From an uncultured Clostridia bacterium (GTDB lineage Bacteria; Bacillota; Clostridia; Oscillospirales; Butyricicoccaceae), in the NCBI GenBank assembly GCA_945486175.1, contig CALYTA010000084.1:1-5573 (forward strand): a stretch of 5,573 nucleotides of DNA, given 5' to 3'. The translations under genes were made by a program, and so were the position numbers. Numbering within the stretch: position 1 is the first letter of the stretch; each line of letters begins with the position of its first letter. Below are positions 1 through 5,573 of this stretch, one piece after another. The notes beneath the pieces are model-generated. The model made no database searches. It worked only from the letters and a program-made list of their open reading frames with translations, and was not told the DNA's origin.

Positions 1-38
1 CGCCATGTTTTTGGAATAAGATATCTTTACCTGACCGG

Positions 39-45
39 AAGGAGG
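39..45 (+). promoter_or_regulatory. Shine-Dalgarno site fixing the GTG start of hflX
   Basis: AAGGAGG is a near-perfect complement to the 16S rRNA 3' end. It lies 8 nt before GTG at 54 and is the main reason for choosing that non-ATG start. The 38 bases before it are AT-rich and include a 10-bp palindrome, AAGATATCTT (18-27). No complete promoter can be assigned because the left edge cuts off any -35 region. Confidence 0.85.
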
Positions 46-53
46 GACAGGCT

Positions 54-1328
54 GTGGAAGAATGGGTGGAAGAGATGGAGCCGGACCGGGCAGTGCTCGT
101 TGGCCTGCATGCGTCGGTGTTCACGGCGGAGGAGGACGCGTCCTGGGAGACACTGGACGAGCTGGAGGCACTGCTGGAGACCGCGGGCGGCGAATGCGTC
201 GCAAAGATGCTCCAGAGCAGGAATGCACCGGAGGCGCGCACCTTTATCGGCGAGGGCAAGCTGCAGGAGCTGACCGAGCTGGCGCGCGACAACGATGCGA
301 CACTGATTATCTTTGACAACGAGCTGTCGCCGTCGCAGATGCGCGTGTTGGAGGAGGCGACCGGGCGGCCGGTGCTCGACCGCAGTGCGCTGATTCTGGA
401 CATTTTCGCCCAGCGCGCCCGCACGGGCGAGGGCAAGCTACAGGTCGAGCTGGCACAGTATCAGTACATCCTGCCGCGCCTGTCCGGCATGGGCAAGACG
501 ATGTCCCGTCTGGGCGGTGGCATCGGCACGCGCGGCCCGGGCGAGAGCAAGCTCGAAAGCGACCGGCGCCATATCCGCCGCCGCATTGACCGCCTGCGCC
601 GTGACCTGGAGGATGTGCGCCGTGTGCGCGCCGTCCAGCGCCGCCAGCGCAAAAAGGCGGAGCTGCCGCTTGTTGCGATTGTCGGCTACACCAATGCGGG
701 CAAGTCGACCCTGCTCAACACGCTGACTGACGCGGGCATCGAGGCAAATGACCGCCTGTTCGATACGCTCGACCCGACGACGCGCAAGCTGCGCATCTCC
801 GAGACACAGGAAATCCTGCTGTCCGATACGGTCGGCTTTATCCGCAAGCTGCCGCACCATCTGGTGTCCGCCTTCAAGGCGACGCTGGAGGAGGTCGCAT
901 ATGCCGACCTGCTGCTGCATGTCGTAGACATTTCGCGCGAGGACTGGCGCGAGCAGGCGGAAACAGTCGACAAGGTCATTACACAGCTCGGTGCACAGCA
1001 GATTCCGCAGATTCTCGTGTGCAACAAGGCGGATCTGTGTGAAAATCCCGACCTGATCCCGTCCGGCGAGGACATTGTGGCGATTTCCGCCAGGCAGGGG
1101 CGCGGCATGGAACAGCTGCTGGCGGCGATTGAAAAGGCGCTCGGACGCGGCAAGCACCGCATTACCGTCTGTATCCCGTATGCGGACGGCTATCTGCTCG
1201 ATGTCATCCACAAGGAAGCGGCGGTGTTCTCCACCGATTACACCAGCGAGGGCACAAAGCTGGACATCGAATGCGATGACAAGCTGTATGGCCAGCTGCG
1301 CGGATACGAGGTTGCGGCGGATGAATGA
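54..1328 (+). CDS. hflX: HflX, ribosome-associated GTPase
   Basis: HflX is a TRAFAC-class GTPase that binds the 50S subunit and, in characterised bacteria, splits stalled or idle 70S ribosomes, for example after heat or antibiotic stress; it is cytoplasmic. The 424 residues match the usual family length. The N-terminal HflX domain covers about residues 15-170 and ends in the family signature GGGIGTRGPGESKLE (154-168). An Arg-rich helical linker follows (about 171-201), then the G domain: P-loop GYTNAGKST (211-219), probable G2 threonine in DPTTR (240-244), G3 DTVGFI (258-263), G4 NKAD (324-327) and G5 SAR (345-347). A short C-terminal domain closes the protein. The GTG start at 54 is chosen because AAGGAGG at 39-45 sits 8 nt upstream. 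The frame stays open to the window edge, but no other start has such a site; GTG at 66 and ATG at 75 are less well placed. All GTPase motifs are intact. The stop overlaps the next gene by 8 nt. Confidence 0.96.
   Translation: MEEWVEEMEPDRAVLVGLHASVFTAEEDASWETLDELEALLETAGGECVAKMLQSRNAPEARTFIGEGKLQELTELARDNDATLIIFDNELSPSQMRVLEEATGRPVLDRSALILDIFAQRARTGEGKLQVELAQYQYILPRLSGMGKTMSRLGGGIGTRGPGESKLESDRRHIRRRIDRLRRDLEDVRRVRAVQRRQRKKAELPLVAIVGYTNAGKSTLLNTLTDAGIEANDRLFDTLDPTTRKLRISETQEILLSDTVGFIRKLPHHLVSAFKATLEEVAYADLLLHVVDISREDWREQAETVDKVITQLGAQQIPQILVCNKADLCENPDLIPSGEDIVAISARQGRGMEQLLAAIEKALGRGKHRITVCIPYADGYLLDVIHKEAAVFSTDYTSEGTKLDIECDDKLYGQLRGYEVAADE
1321..1328 (+). promoter_or_regulatory. Overlapping stop/start (translational coupling) hflX-yigZ
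   Basis: The sequence ATGAATGA contains the ATG of the YigZ-family gene (1321-1323) and, in another frame, the TGA stop of hflX (1326-1328), an 8-nt overlap. With only a modest GAGG ribosome site in front, ribosomes ending hflX are well placed to reinitiate on the downstream gene. The overlap is directly visible; the coupling is inferred. Confidence 0.8.
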
Positions 1329-1953
1329 CAGCTATCTGGTTCCTGCGGATTACGGCGAGGGATTTTATGAAGACCGGCGCTCCAAATTCATCGGGGAGAT
1401 TTTCCCGGTGGAAACGCCGGAGGAGGCCATCGCCAGAATCGGGGAAGTAAAAGCCAAATACCGCGATGCGCGCCACCACTGCTATGCATATATCATCCGC
1501 GAGGGCAATTATATGCGCTATTCGGATGACGGCGAGCCGCAGGGCACGGCGGGCATGCCGATTCTGGATGTGCTGCGGCGCGAGAACATCACGAATGTCT
1601 GCTGTGTTGTCACGCGCTATTTCGGCGGTGTGCTGCTCGGCACGGGCGGCCTTGTCCGCGCCTATACCAAGAGCGCACAGCTCGGCCTGGAAGCAGCGGG
1701 CATCAATCAGATGAGCAGCTATTCCGTCCTGCTCATCACCTGCCCGTATTCACTGCTCGGCGTGGTGCAGAACATCCTGCCGGAGCACGACTGCATGACA
1801 GATGAGATCGAATATGCCGCCGATGTCACGCTGACGGTCACGCTGCCGGAGGGCGGTGAGGAGGCACTCGCGGCAGCACTGCGCGACGCGACCAGCGCCG
1901 CAGTCGATGTCGAAGTGATGGAGAGCCGGTTCATGGGACGGCGCATTCGCTGA
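1321..1953 (+). CDS. YigZ/IMPACT-family (UPF0029) protein
   Basis: This 210-residue protein belongs to the bacterial YigZ family, related to the N-terminal domain of eukaryotic IMPACT/YIH1. The bacterial role is not firmly established; the eukaryotic relatives act on Gcn1-Gcn2 signalling at ribosomes. The UPF0029 domain spans about residues 15-125, with RSKFIGE (20-26), DARHHCYAY (49-57), YSDDGEPQGTAG (67-78) and the glycine-rich TRYFGGVLLGTGGLVRAY (98-115). A DUF1949-like ferredoxin-fold C-terminal domain covers about 135-195. Length is typical of the family. ATG at 1321 is chosen because conserved family sequence begins just after it. An upstream in-frame ATG at 1075 would add 82 Arg-rich residues that are only hflX read in another frame. 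GAGG at 1308-1311 is a plausible, modest ribosome site. The start codon lies inside the end of hflX (ATGAATGA), so coupled translation is expected. Family identity is firm; function is uncertain. Confidence 0.93.
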   Translation: MNDSYLVPADYGEGFYEDRRSKFIGEIFPVETPEEAIARIGEVKAKYRDARHHCYAYIIREGNYMRYSDDGEPQGTAGMPILDVLRRENITNVCCVVTRYFGGVLLGTGGLVRAYTKSAQLGLEAAGINQMSSYSVLLITCPYSLLGVVQNILPEHDCMTDEIEYAADVTLTVTLPEGGEEALAAALRDATSAAVDVEVMESRFMGRRIR

Positions 1954-1980
1954 CGAAACGGCACGCATCCGCATACATAA

Positions 1981-2000
1981 AAATTTTTTCAGAAAAATTT
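1981..2000. repeat. AT-only inverted repeat (8-bp arms)
   Basis: The arms AAATTTTT (1981-1988) and AAAAATTT (1993-2000) are perfect reverse complements around the loop TCAG. With no GC pairs it would be a weak RNA hairpin, and on the + strand it is followed by GCGAAAAAAA rather than a T-run, so it is a poor terminator. An A/T-tract role upstream of a promoter (bent DNA or UP-like element) is an alternative reading. The symmetry is certain; the role is unknown. Confidence 0.5.
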
Positions 2001-2025
2001 GCGAAAAAAAGAGGAGTTTGCGAAA
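1998..2025. repeat. Direct repeat TTTGCGAAA, two copies, with an inverted partial copy downstream
   Basis: TTTGCGAAA occurs at 1998-2006 and 2017-2025, 19 nt apart start to start. A 7-nt inverted match, TTTCGCA, lies at 2056-2062, so the later copy and this match flank the GTACGGTATTT pair. The first copy overlaps the right arm of the AT inverted repeat. Such short repeats can arise by chance in AT-rich spacers, but several clustered in one short region could mark a regulator site. Confidence 0.45.
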
Positions 2026-2046
2026 GCAGTACGGTATTTATTTATG
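2018..2046 (+). promoter_or_regulatory. Weak candidate sigma-A promoter for dgt-dnaG-rpoD
   Basis: TTGCGA (2018-2023) resembles the -35 box TTGACA at 4 of 6 positions. A 17-nt spacer places TTTATG (2041-2046) at the -10 position, with only 3 of 6 matches to TATAAT. An alternative -10 is TATTTT at 2052-2057 (4 of 6), which lacks a good -35. The location is right, being AT-rich and just upstream of an operon-leading gene after a 134-nt gap, but the boxes are poor and the exact assignment is tentative. Confidence 0.25.
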
Positions 2047-2056
2047 TACGGTATTT
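2029..2056. repeat. Paired 11-nt direct repeat GTACGGTATTT upstream of dgt
   Basis: Identical 11-mers lie at 2029-2039 and 2046-2056, separated by ATTTAT, with a 17-nt period. They sit 32-59 nt before the dgt start, overlapping or just following the best promoter candidate. A two-site operator for a DNA-binding regulator is a reasonable inference; a small local duplication with no function is the alternative. I do not recognise the sequence as a known regulator box. Confidence 0.6.
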
Positions 2057-2087
2057 TTCGCAGATCAAGCAGGGGGAGGGCAGGCCG

Positions 2088-3089
2088 ATGCGCGAGGATC
2101 AGGAACGACTGGAACGGCAGACGCTGTCCGACTGGGCGACCTTTGCGGACGAAAGCCGCGGCAGAGAACACAGCATTGCACCGTGTCCGCGCCGCACCTG
2201 CTTTCAGCGCGACCGCGACCGCATTGTGCACTGCAAGGCGTTCCGGCGGCTGGGACACAAGACACAGGTCTTTATTTCCCCTGAAGGAGACCATTACCGC
2301 GACCGGCTGACGCACACGCTGGAGGTCGCGCAGATTGCGCGGACGATTGCGCGCAGCCTGCGGCTCAATGAGGATTTGACCGAAGCGGTGGCGCTTGGGC
2401 ATGACCTCGGGCACACGCCGTTCGGGCATGTCGGCGAGCGCACGCTGGACAGCCTGTGCAGCGAAATCGGCGGCTTTCATCACAACGAGCAGAGCCTGCG
2501 CGTGGTGGATTGCCTGGAGCGCGATGGCGACGGGCTGAATCTGACGCATGAGGTGCGGGACGGCATTGCCTGCCACACCGGCACGCGGCATGCGGAGACA
2601 CCGGAGGGGCGCATTGTCCATTTTGCCGACCGCATTGCCTATGTCAATCACGACATTGACGACGCTGTGCGCGCCGGACTGATTGTCCCGGCAGACCTGC
2701 CGCGGGAGGCGGTGCGCGTGCTCGGTGCGACGCACGGCGACCGCATTGACACAATGGTAGCGGATATGGTGCGCTACGGCGAAGCCGAGCACGACATCGG
2801 CATGTCCGCCGAGGTGCATGGCGCCATGATGGAGCTGCGCGCCTATCTGTTCCGTGCGGTTTATGCCGGGCAGGCACAGGAGGAAGCACACAAGGTCGAC
2901 GGGCTGCTGCGCACGCTGCATGAGTATTTTATGCACCATACAGATGAACTGCCTGAGTTTTATAAAAAACACATCGAACGTGACGGCGCGGGACGCGTTG
3001 TCTGCGACTATATCGCGGGCATGACTGACCGCTTTGCCGTTGCCAAATATACCGAATTATTTATTCCAAGGAGCTGGAACATCAAGTGA
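2088..3089 (+). CDS. dgt: HD-domain dNTP triphosphohydrolase (dGTPase-like)
   Basis: Enzymes of this family hydrolyse dNTPs to the deoxynucleoside and tripolyphosphate, lowering or balancing the DNA-precursor pool in the cytoplasm. The 333 residues fit the shorter Dgt-like subfamily, well below the roughly 500 residues of E. coli Dgt, and substrate preference cannot be assigned to dGTP from sequence alone. The N-terminal substrate-site region CFQRDRDRIVHCKAFRRL (38-55) leads to HKTQVF (57-62). The metal-binding HD motif reads H76 (LTHTLEV), H105-D106 (ALGHDLGHTPFGH) and probably D189 (YVNHDIDD), with H131-H132 in the FHHNEQS segment. The C-terminal helices carry DYIAGMTDR (307-315). All catalytic positions appear intact. 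The ATG at 2088 has GGGAGGG at 2074-2080. The gene leads the block, with dnaG following after 27 nt, so it supports replication alongside primase. A single TTA codon near the 3' end (3057-3059) is unusual for this GC-rich gene. Confidence 0.94.
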   Translation: MREDQERLERQTLSDWATFADESRGREHSIAPCPRRTCFQRDRDRIVHCKAFRRLGHKTQVFISPEGDHYRDRLTHTLEVAQIARTIARSLRLNEDLTEAVALGHDLGHTPFGHVGERTLDSLCSEIGGFHHNEQSLRVVDCLERDGDGLNLTHEVRDGIACHTGTRHAETPEGRIVHFADRIAYVNHDIDDAVRAGLIVPADLPREAVRVLGATHGDRIDTMVADMVRYGEAEHDIGMSAEVHGAMMELRAYLFRAVYAGQAQEEAHKVDGLLRTLHEYFMHHTDELPEFYKKHIERDGAGRVVCDYIAGMTDRFAVAKYTELFIPRSWNIK

Positions 3090-3116
3090 TTCCCGCATGG
3101 GAGAAGGGAAACGCAC

Positions 3117-4886
3117 ATGGCAATTGATGATCGTTTTATCGACGAGCTGACCGCACGGTGCGACATTGTCGATATTGTTTCCCGCTATGTGGCGCTCAAA
3201 AAGAGCGGCAACAACTATTTCGGGCTGTGCCCGTTCCACAACGAAAAAACCGCATCGTTCTCCGTTGCGCCCGACAAGCAGATTTTCCATTGCTTTGGCT
3301 GCGGCGCGGGCGGCGGGCCGATCCGGTTTATCATGAACATCGAAGGGCTGGATTTTCCGGATGCTGTCCGGTTTCTGGCCAAACAGTACAACATGGAGGT
3401 GCCGGAGTCCGGCGAAAATCCCAGGCGCCGGCAGGAGCGCAAGCGCGTGCTGGCGGCACTCAAGGATGCGGCGCGGTTCTTCTATGCACAGCTGCACAGC
3501 CCCGTGGGCGCGCAGGCGCTGCAATATTTCCAGCAGCGCAGGCTGAGCCGGCGCACGATGGGCAATTTCGGGCTGGGCTATGCGCCCGACTCGTTCCATG
3601 CGTTGCTCGACGCGATGACCGAAAAGGGATATACGAAGGAGGAACTGGAAGCGGCCGGCCTGATTGCACGCAGTCAGAACGGTACATATTACGATAAGTT
3701 CCGAAACCGTGTCATGTTCCCGATCATCGATGTGCGCGGCGATGTCATCGGCTTCGGCGGGCGCGTCATGGACGACAGCAAGCCGAAATACCTCAACTCG
3801 CCGGAGACCATGGTGTTCAACAAGCGGCGCAACCTGTTTGCGATGAACCTCGCAAAAAAGACCAAAAGCGAGTATTTCCTGCTCGCTGAGGGCTATATGG
3901 ATGTCATTGCGCTGCATCAGGCGGGCTTTGACAGCGCGGTTGCCTCGCTCGGCACGGCGCTGACCGACGAGCAGGCACGCCTGCTCACGCGGTACACCAA
4001 AACCGTCATCGTCTGCTATGACGCGGACACGGCGGGACAGACCGCTTCCCAGCGCGCGATTGATATTTTGAAAAAAGCCGGGCTGCGTGTGAAAATCCTG
4101 CGCATTCCGGGTGCGAAGGACCCGGATGAGTTCATCAAGGCGAAGGGCGCGGAGGCATTCCGCAAGCTCATCGAGCGCTCGGACAACGACATCCGTTACC
4201 GCATCGAGTCCGCGCGCGACAAATATGACTTCACAGAGGATGACCAGCGCATCCTGTTCCTGCGGGAAGCCGCGGGCATCATCGCGGCGCTGGAAAATCA
4301 GGTGGAGCGCGATGTCTATACCGCTTCGACCGCGAAGCTCGCGGGCGTGACGCAGACTGCATTCCAGCAGGAGGTCAAAAACGCGCAGACACGGCTGAAA
4401 TATCAGCAGAAGCAGCAGTATCACCGCCAGGTGCGCGCGCCCGCACAGGCGGCACAGCCGAAAGAGCGCACCATTCATTATGACAATGTGCGCTCCGCGC
4501 GCGCGGAGGAGGGGCTGCTCGCGCTGCTGTTTTCCGACGCATCCCTTTTGCCGGATATGCGCGAAAAAGTCAGCCCGGAGGATTTTTCTTCCCCCGTGCT
4601 GGGCAAAATTTATGGACACGCCATTGCGCTGTTTGACAGCGGGCGCAGCATTACGGTTTCGGCGCTGGAACATGTGCTCCAGCCGGAGGAAACCGAACTG
4701 CTGGTCTCGGCACTGCGGGCAGAGATCCCTGCGGATCAGCGGCAGAAGGCAATGGAGGATTATATCGATATTATCGCGGAGCAAAAGGCTGCGCGTGATA
4801 TACCCGGACAGGACGGCGAGGACCCGCTGCTGCGCAAGGCGCAGCTCCAGCGGAAAACCAAGCGGTTCGACGGGACAGAGGGGTAA
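3117..4886 (+). CDS. dnaG: DNA primase DnaG
   Basis: DnaG synthesises the RNA primers for leading-strand start and for each Okazaki fragment, working with the DnaB-type helicase at the fork. The 589 residues match bacterial primase length. The N-terminal CHC2-type zinc finger has ligands C38, H41, C59 and C62 (LCPFH and HCFGC). The catalytic core includes FRNRVMFPI (195-203), GFGGR (212-216) and KYLNSPET (224-231). The Toprim domain carries the acidic residues E258 and D262 (AEGYMDV), D302 and D304 (YDADTAG) and D335-D337 in KDPDEF. A Gln/Ala-rich linker lies at about 420-455. The C-terminal helicase-binding domain follows (about 460-560), starting EEGLLALLF. ATG 3117 is preceded by AAGGGA at 3104-3109, 7 nt away. 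The zinc finger has TASF where TPSF is usual, a minor change that keeps all ligands. The gene lies 27 nt after dgt and 64 nt before rpoD, so one transcript is likely. Confidence 0.98.
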   Translation: MAIDDRFIDELTARCDIVDIVSRYVALKKSGNNYFGLCPFHNEKTASFSVAPDKQIFHCFGCGAGGGPIRFIMNIEGLDFPDAVRFLAKQYNMEVPESGENPRRRQERKRVLAALKDAARFFYAQLHSPVGAQALQYFQQRRLSRRTMGNFGLGYAPDSFHALLDAMTEKGYTKEELEAAGLIARSQNGTYYDKFRNRVMFPIIDVRGDVIGFGGRVMDDSKPKYLNSPETMVFNKRRNLFAMNLAKKTKSEYFLLAEGYMDVIALHQAGFDSAVASLGTALTDEQARLLTRYTKTVIVCYDADTAGQTASQRAIDILKKAGLRVKILRIPGAKDPDEFIKAKGAEAFRKLIERSDNDIRYRIESARDKYDFTEDDQRILFLREAAGIIAALENQVERDVYTASTAKLAGVTQTAFQQEVKNAQTRLKYQQKQQYHRQVRAPAQAAQPKERTIHYDNVRSARAEEGLLALLFSDASLLPDMREKVSPEDFSSPVLGKIYGHAIALFDSGRSITVSALEHVLQPEETELLVSALRAEIPADQRQKAMEDYIDIIAEQKAARDIPGQDGEDPLLRKAQLQRKTKRFDGTEG

Positions 4887-4950
4887 GGCGTATCGGCGAA
4901 ACATATTGCTGGTATTGCATTTTTCAGTTACATTTTTGGAGGCTTAAAGA
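4887..4950 (+). other. dnaG-rpoD spacer with rpoD ribosome site
   Basis: This 64-nt spacer is more AT-rich than the flanking genes and ends in a strong Shine-Dalgarno sequence, GGAGG at 4938-4942, 8 nt before ATG 4951. The distance leaves room for an internal start or a processing site that would let rpoD be expressed differently from dnaG, as is known for the E. coli rpsU-dnaG-rpoD operon. I find no hairpin or convincing promoter that would demonstrate this. Confidence 0.6.
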
Positions 4951-5573
4951 ATGACACAGGACATGGACATGGATGTAAAGAAGCAGGCCGTTATCAAGGA
5001 TCTGTTGGCGCTGGGTAAGAAAAAAGGCAAGCTCACGCTGAAGGAAATGTCCGATGCGCTGGACTCGATCAGCATGGAGTCGGATGAGCTGGATAAGCTG
5101 TATGAGGATCTGGACAAGGCCGGCGTAGAAATCAAGGGCGCCGAGGCGCTGGTCGTTCCGTTGGATAATGAAGAGGAATTCTCGGAAGACGCTGTCGAAG
5201 AGGTTCCGAAGGAGGAACTGGAGGACACCGAGTCACTCGCTGAGGGTTTTGCGATTGACGATCCGGTGCGCATGTACCTCAAGGAGATCGGCAAGGTCGA
5301 TCTGCTGACGCCGGAGGAAGAAGTTCAGCTGGCGGAAAAGATGCAGGCGGGCAACGAGGCAAAGGCCCGTCTGGAAGAAATTGAAAAGAATCATGAACAG
5401 GTGGATGAGACCGAGATGCAGGCCATCCGCAAGGCGATCCGCGGCGGTGAAAATGCCAAGAAGCGCCTGTCGGAAGCCAACCTGCGACTGGTTGTCTCCA
5501 TCGCAAAGCGCTATGTCGGCCGCGGCATGCTGTTCCTCGACCTGATTCAGGAAGGCAACCTCGGCCTGCTCAA
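4951..5573 (+). CDS. rpoD: Primary sigma factor RpoD/SigA, 3' truncated by window end
   Basis: This is the housekeeping sigma subunit that directs RNA polymerase to -35/-10 promoters. Only the first 207 codons plus two bases are present, ending inside region 2; the family is normally about 350-400 residues in Firmicutes. A region 1.1-like domain spans about residues 10-65 ([18 protein letters not shown]). It is followed by an acidic stretch (about 72-100) typical of the primary-sigma N terminus. Region 1.2 begins at [12 protein letters not shown] (103-114) and continues through [11 protein letters not shown] (118-128). A short non-conserved insert follows (about 132-168). Regions 2.1-2.2 read [20 protein letters not shown] (169-188) and [13 protein letters not shown] (195-207). 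Region 1.1 with region 1.2 marks the primary sigma rather than an alternative or ECF factor. ATG 4951 is chosen from GGAGG at 4938-4942. Region 2.4 and the -35-binding region 4 lie outside the window, so completeness cannot be judged. Confidence 0.97.
   Translation, partial: MTQDMDMDVKKQAVIKDLLALGKKKGKLTLKEMSDALDSISMESDELDKLYEDLDKAGVEIKGAEALVVPLDNEEEFSEDAVEEVPKEELEDTESLAEGFAIDDPVRMYLKEIGKVDLLTPEEEVQLAEKMQAGNEAKARLEEIEKNHEQVDETEMQAIRKAIRGGENAKKRLSEANLRLVVSIAKRYVGRGMLFLDLIQEGNLGLL

Larger units (their letters stand above)
1954..2087 (+). other. 134-nt intergenic region before the dgt-dnaG-rpoD block
   Basis: This is the longest non-coding stretch in the window and the only clear break between co-directional genes. 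From about 1975 to 2060 it is much richer in A and T than the coding sequence around it. It holds an AT-only inverted repeat, two copies of TTTGCGAAA, two copies of GTACGGTATTT and, at its end, a strong ribosome site: GGGAGGG at 2074-2080, 7 nt before ATG 2088. I see no GC-rich hairpin with a T-run that would make a convincing rho-independent terminator for block 1, so read-through into block 2 cannot be excluded. Short translated frames crossing it are shadows running into dgt. Confidence 0.8.

Noticed and set aside
5..19. Short frame ATG-TTT-TTG-GAA-TAA, possibly the 3' end of an upstream gene
   Set aside because: Only a few codons are in the window, so it cannot be told apart from chance.
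18..27. 10-bp palindrome AAGATATCTT upstream of hflX
   Set aside because: It is real but short and AT-rich, and with the left edge so close no operator or promoter role can be supported.
438..1211. Minus-strand open frame of 257 codons opposite hflX
   Set aside because: It is an in-register shadow of hflX, and it ends at the reverse complement of a CTA leucine codon at 438-440.
1075..1320. Possible 82-residue N-terminal extension of the YigZ-family protein
   Set aside because: The extra residues are hflX coding sequence in another frame, are Arg-rich and match nothing in the family; ATG 1321 gives the normal length.
1989..2972. Minus-strand open frame of 327 codons opposite dgt
   Set aside because: It is an in-register shadow of the dNTPase gene, with no recognisable protein family in its translation.
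3057..4904. Minus-strand open frame of 615 codons covering dnaG
   Set aside because: It is codon-aligned with dnaG, which has every primase motif intact; the frame is open only because dnaG lacks TTA, CTA and TCA codons. The translation shows no recognisable domain.
4906..4934. Possible rpoD promoter: TTGCTG, 17-nt spacer, TACATT
   Set aside because: The -35 match is only 3 of 6, and the predicted start near 4941 would fall inside the Shine-Dalgarno sequence, leaving almost no leader.
4480..4947. Plus-strand open frame overlapping the 3' end of dnaG and the spacer
   Set aside because: It is a shadow in another frame: Arg/Cys/Ser-rich translation, no ribosome site and no recognisable domain.

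Overview
The window reads as a stretch of core housekeeping chromosome from a GC-rich, Gram-positive-type anaerobe, most likely a Clostridia member of the Oscillospiraceae/Butyricicoccaceae type. The reasons are strong purine-rich Shine-Dalgarno sequences (AAGGAGG, GGGAGGG, GGAGG) at a consistent 7-9 nt spacing, GC-rich third codon positions, the clostridial flavour of the HflX, primase and sigma proteins, and the gene order dNTPase - dnaG - rpoD, which is common in that class. The taxonomic placement is inferred from remembered protein character, not from a search.

All five genes lie on the + strand, in two blocks. Block 1 (54-1953) holds the ribosome-associated GTPase hflX, with a GTG start, and a YigZ/IMPACT-family gene. 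The start of the second overlaps the end of hflX by 8 nt, so the pair is almost certainly co-transcribed and translationally coupled. A 134-nt gap follows (1954-2087). Its first part is AT-rich, and it contains the only obvious non-coding structure in the window: an AT-only inverted repeat, a 9-nt direct repeat (TTTGCGAAA) and a near-perfect pair of 11-nt direct repeats (GTACGGTATTT) 17 nt apart. It is the natural place for the promoter of the next block.

Block 2 (2088 to the right edge) holds an HD-domain dNTP triphosphohydrolase (dgt-like), DNA primase (dnaG) and the primary sigma factor (rpoD, cut by the window end after 207 complete codons). This is a version of the macromolecular-synthesis operon. 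It would tie nucleotide-pool control, replication priming and transcription initiation to one transcript.

I see no mobile element, CRISPR array, tRNA, rRNA or riboswitch, and no gene broken internally. Several long minus-strand open frames, including one of 615 codons opposite dnaG, are explained as in-register shadows of genes that avoid TTA, CTA and TCA codons. Nothing here looks like a previously undescribed system. The intergenic repeats upstream of the dNTPase and the hflX-yigZ coupling are the points most worth a second look.
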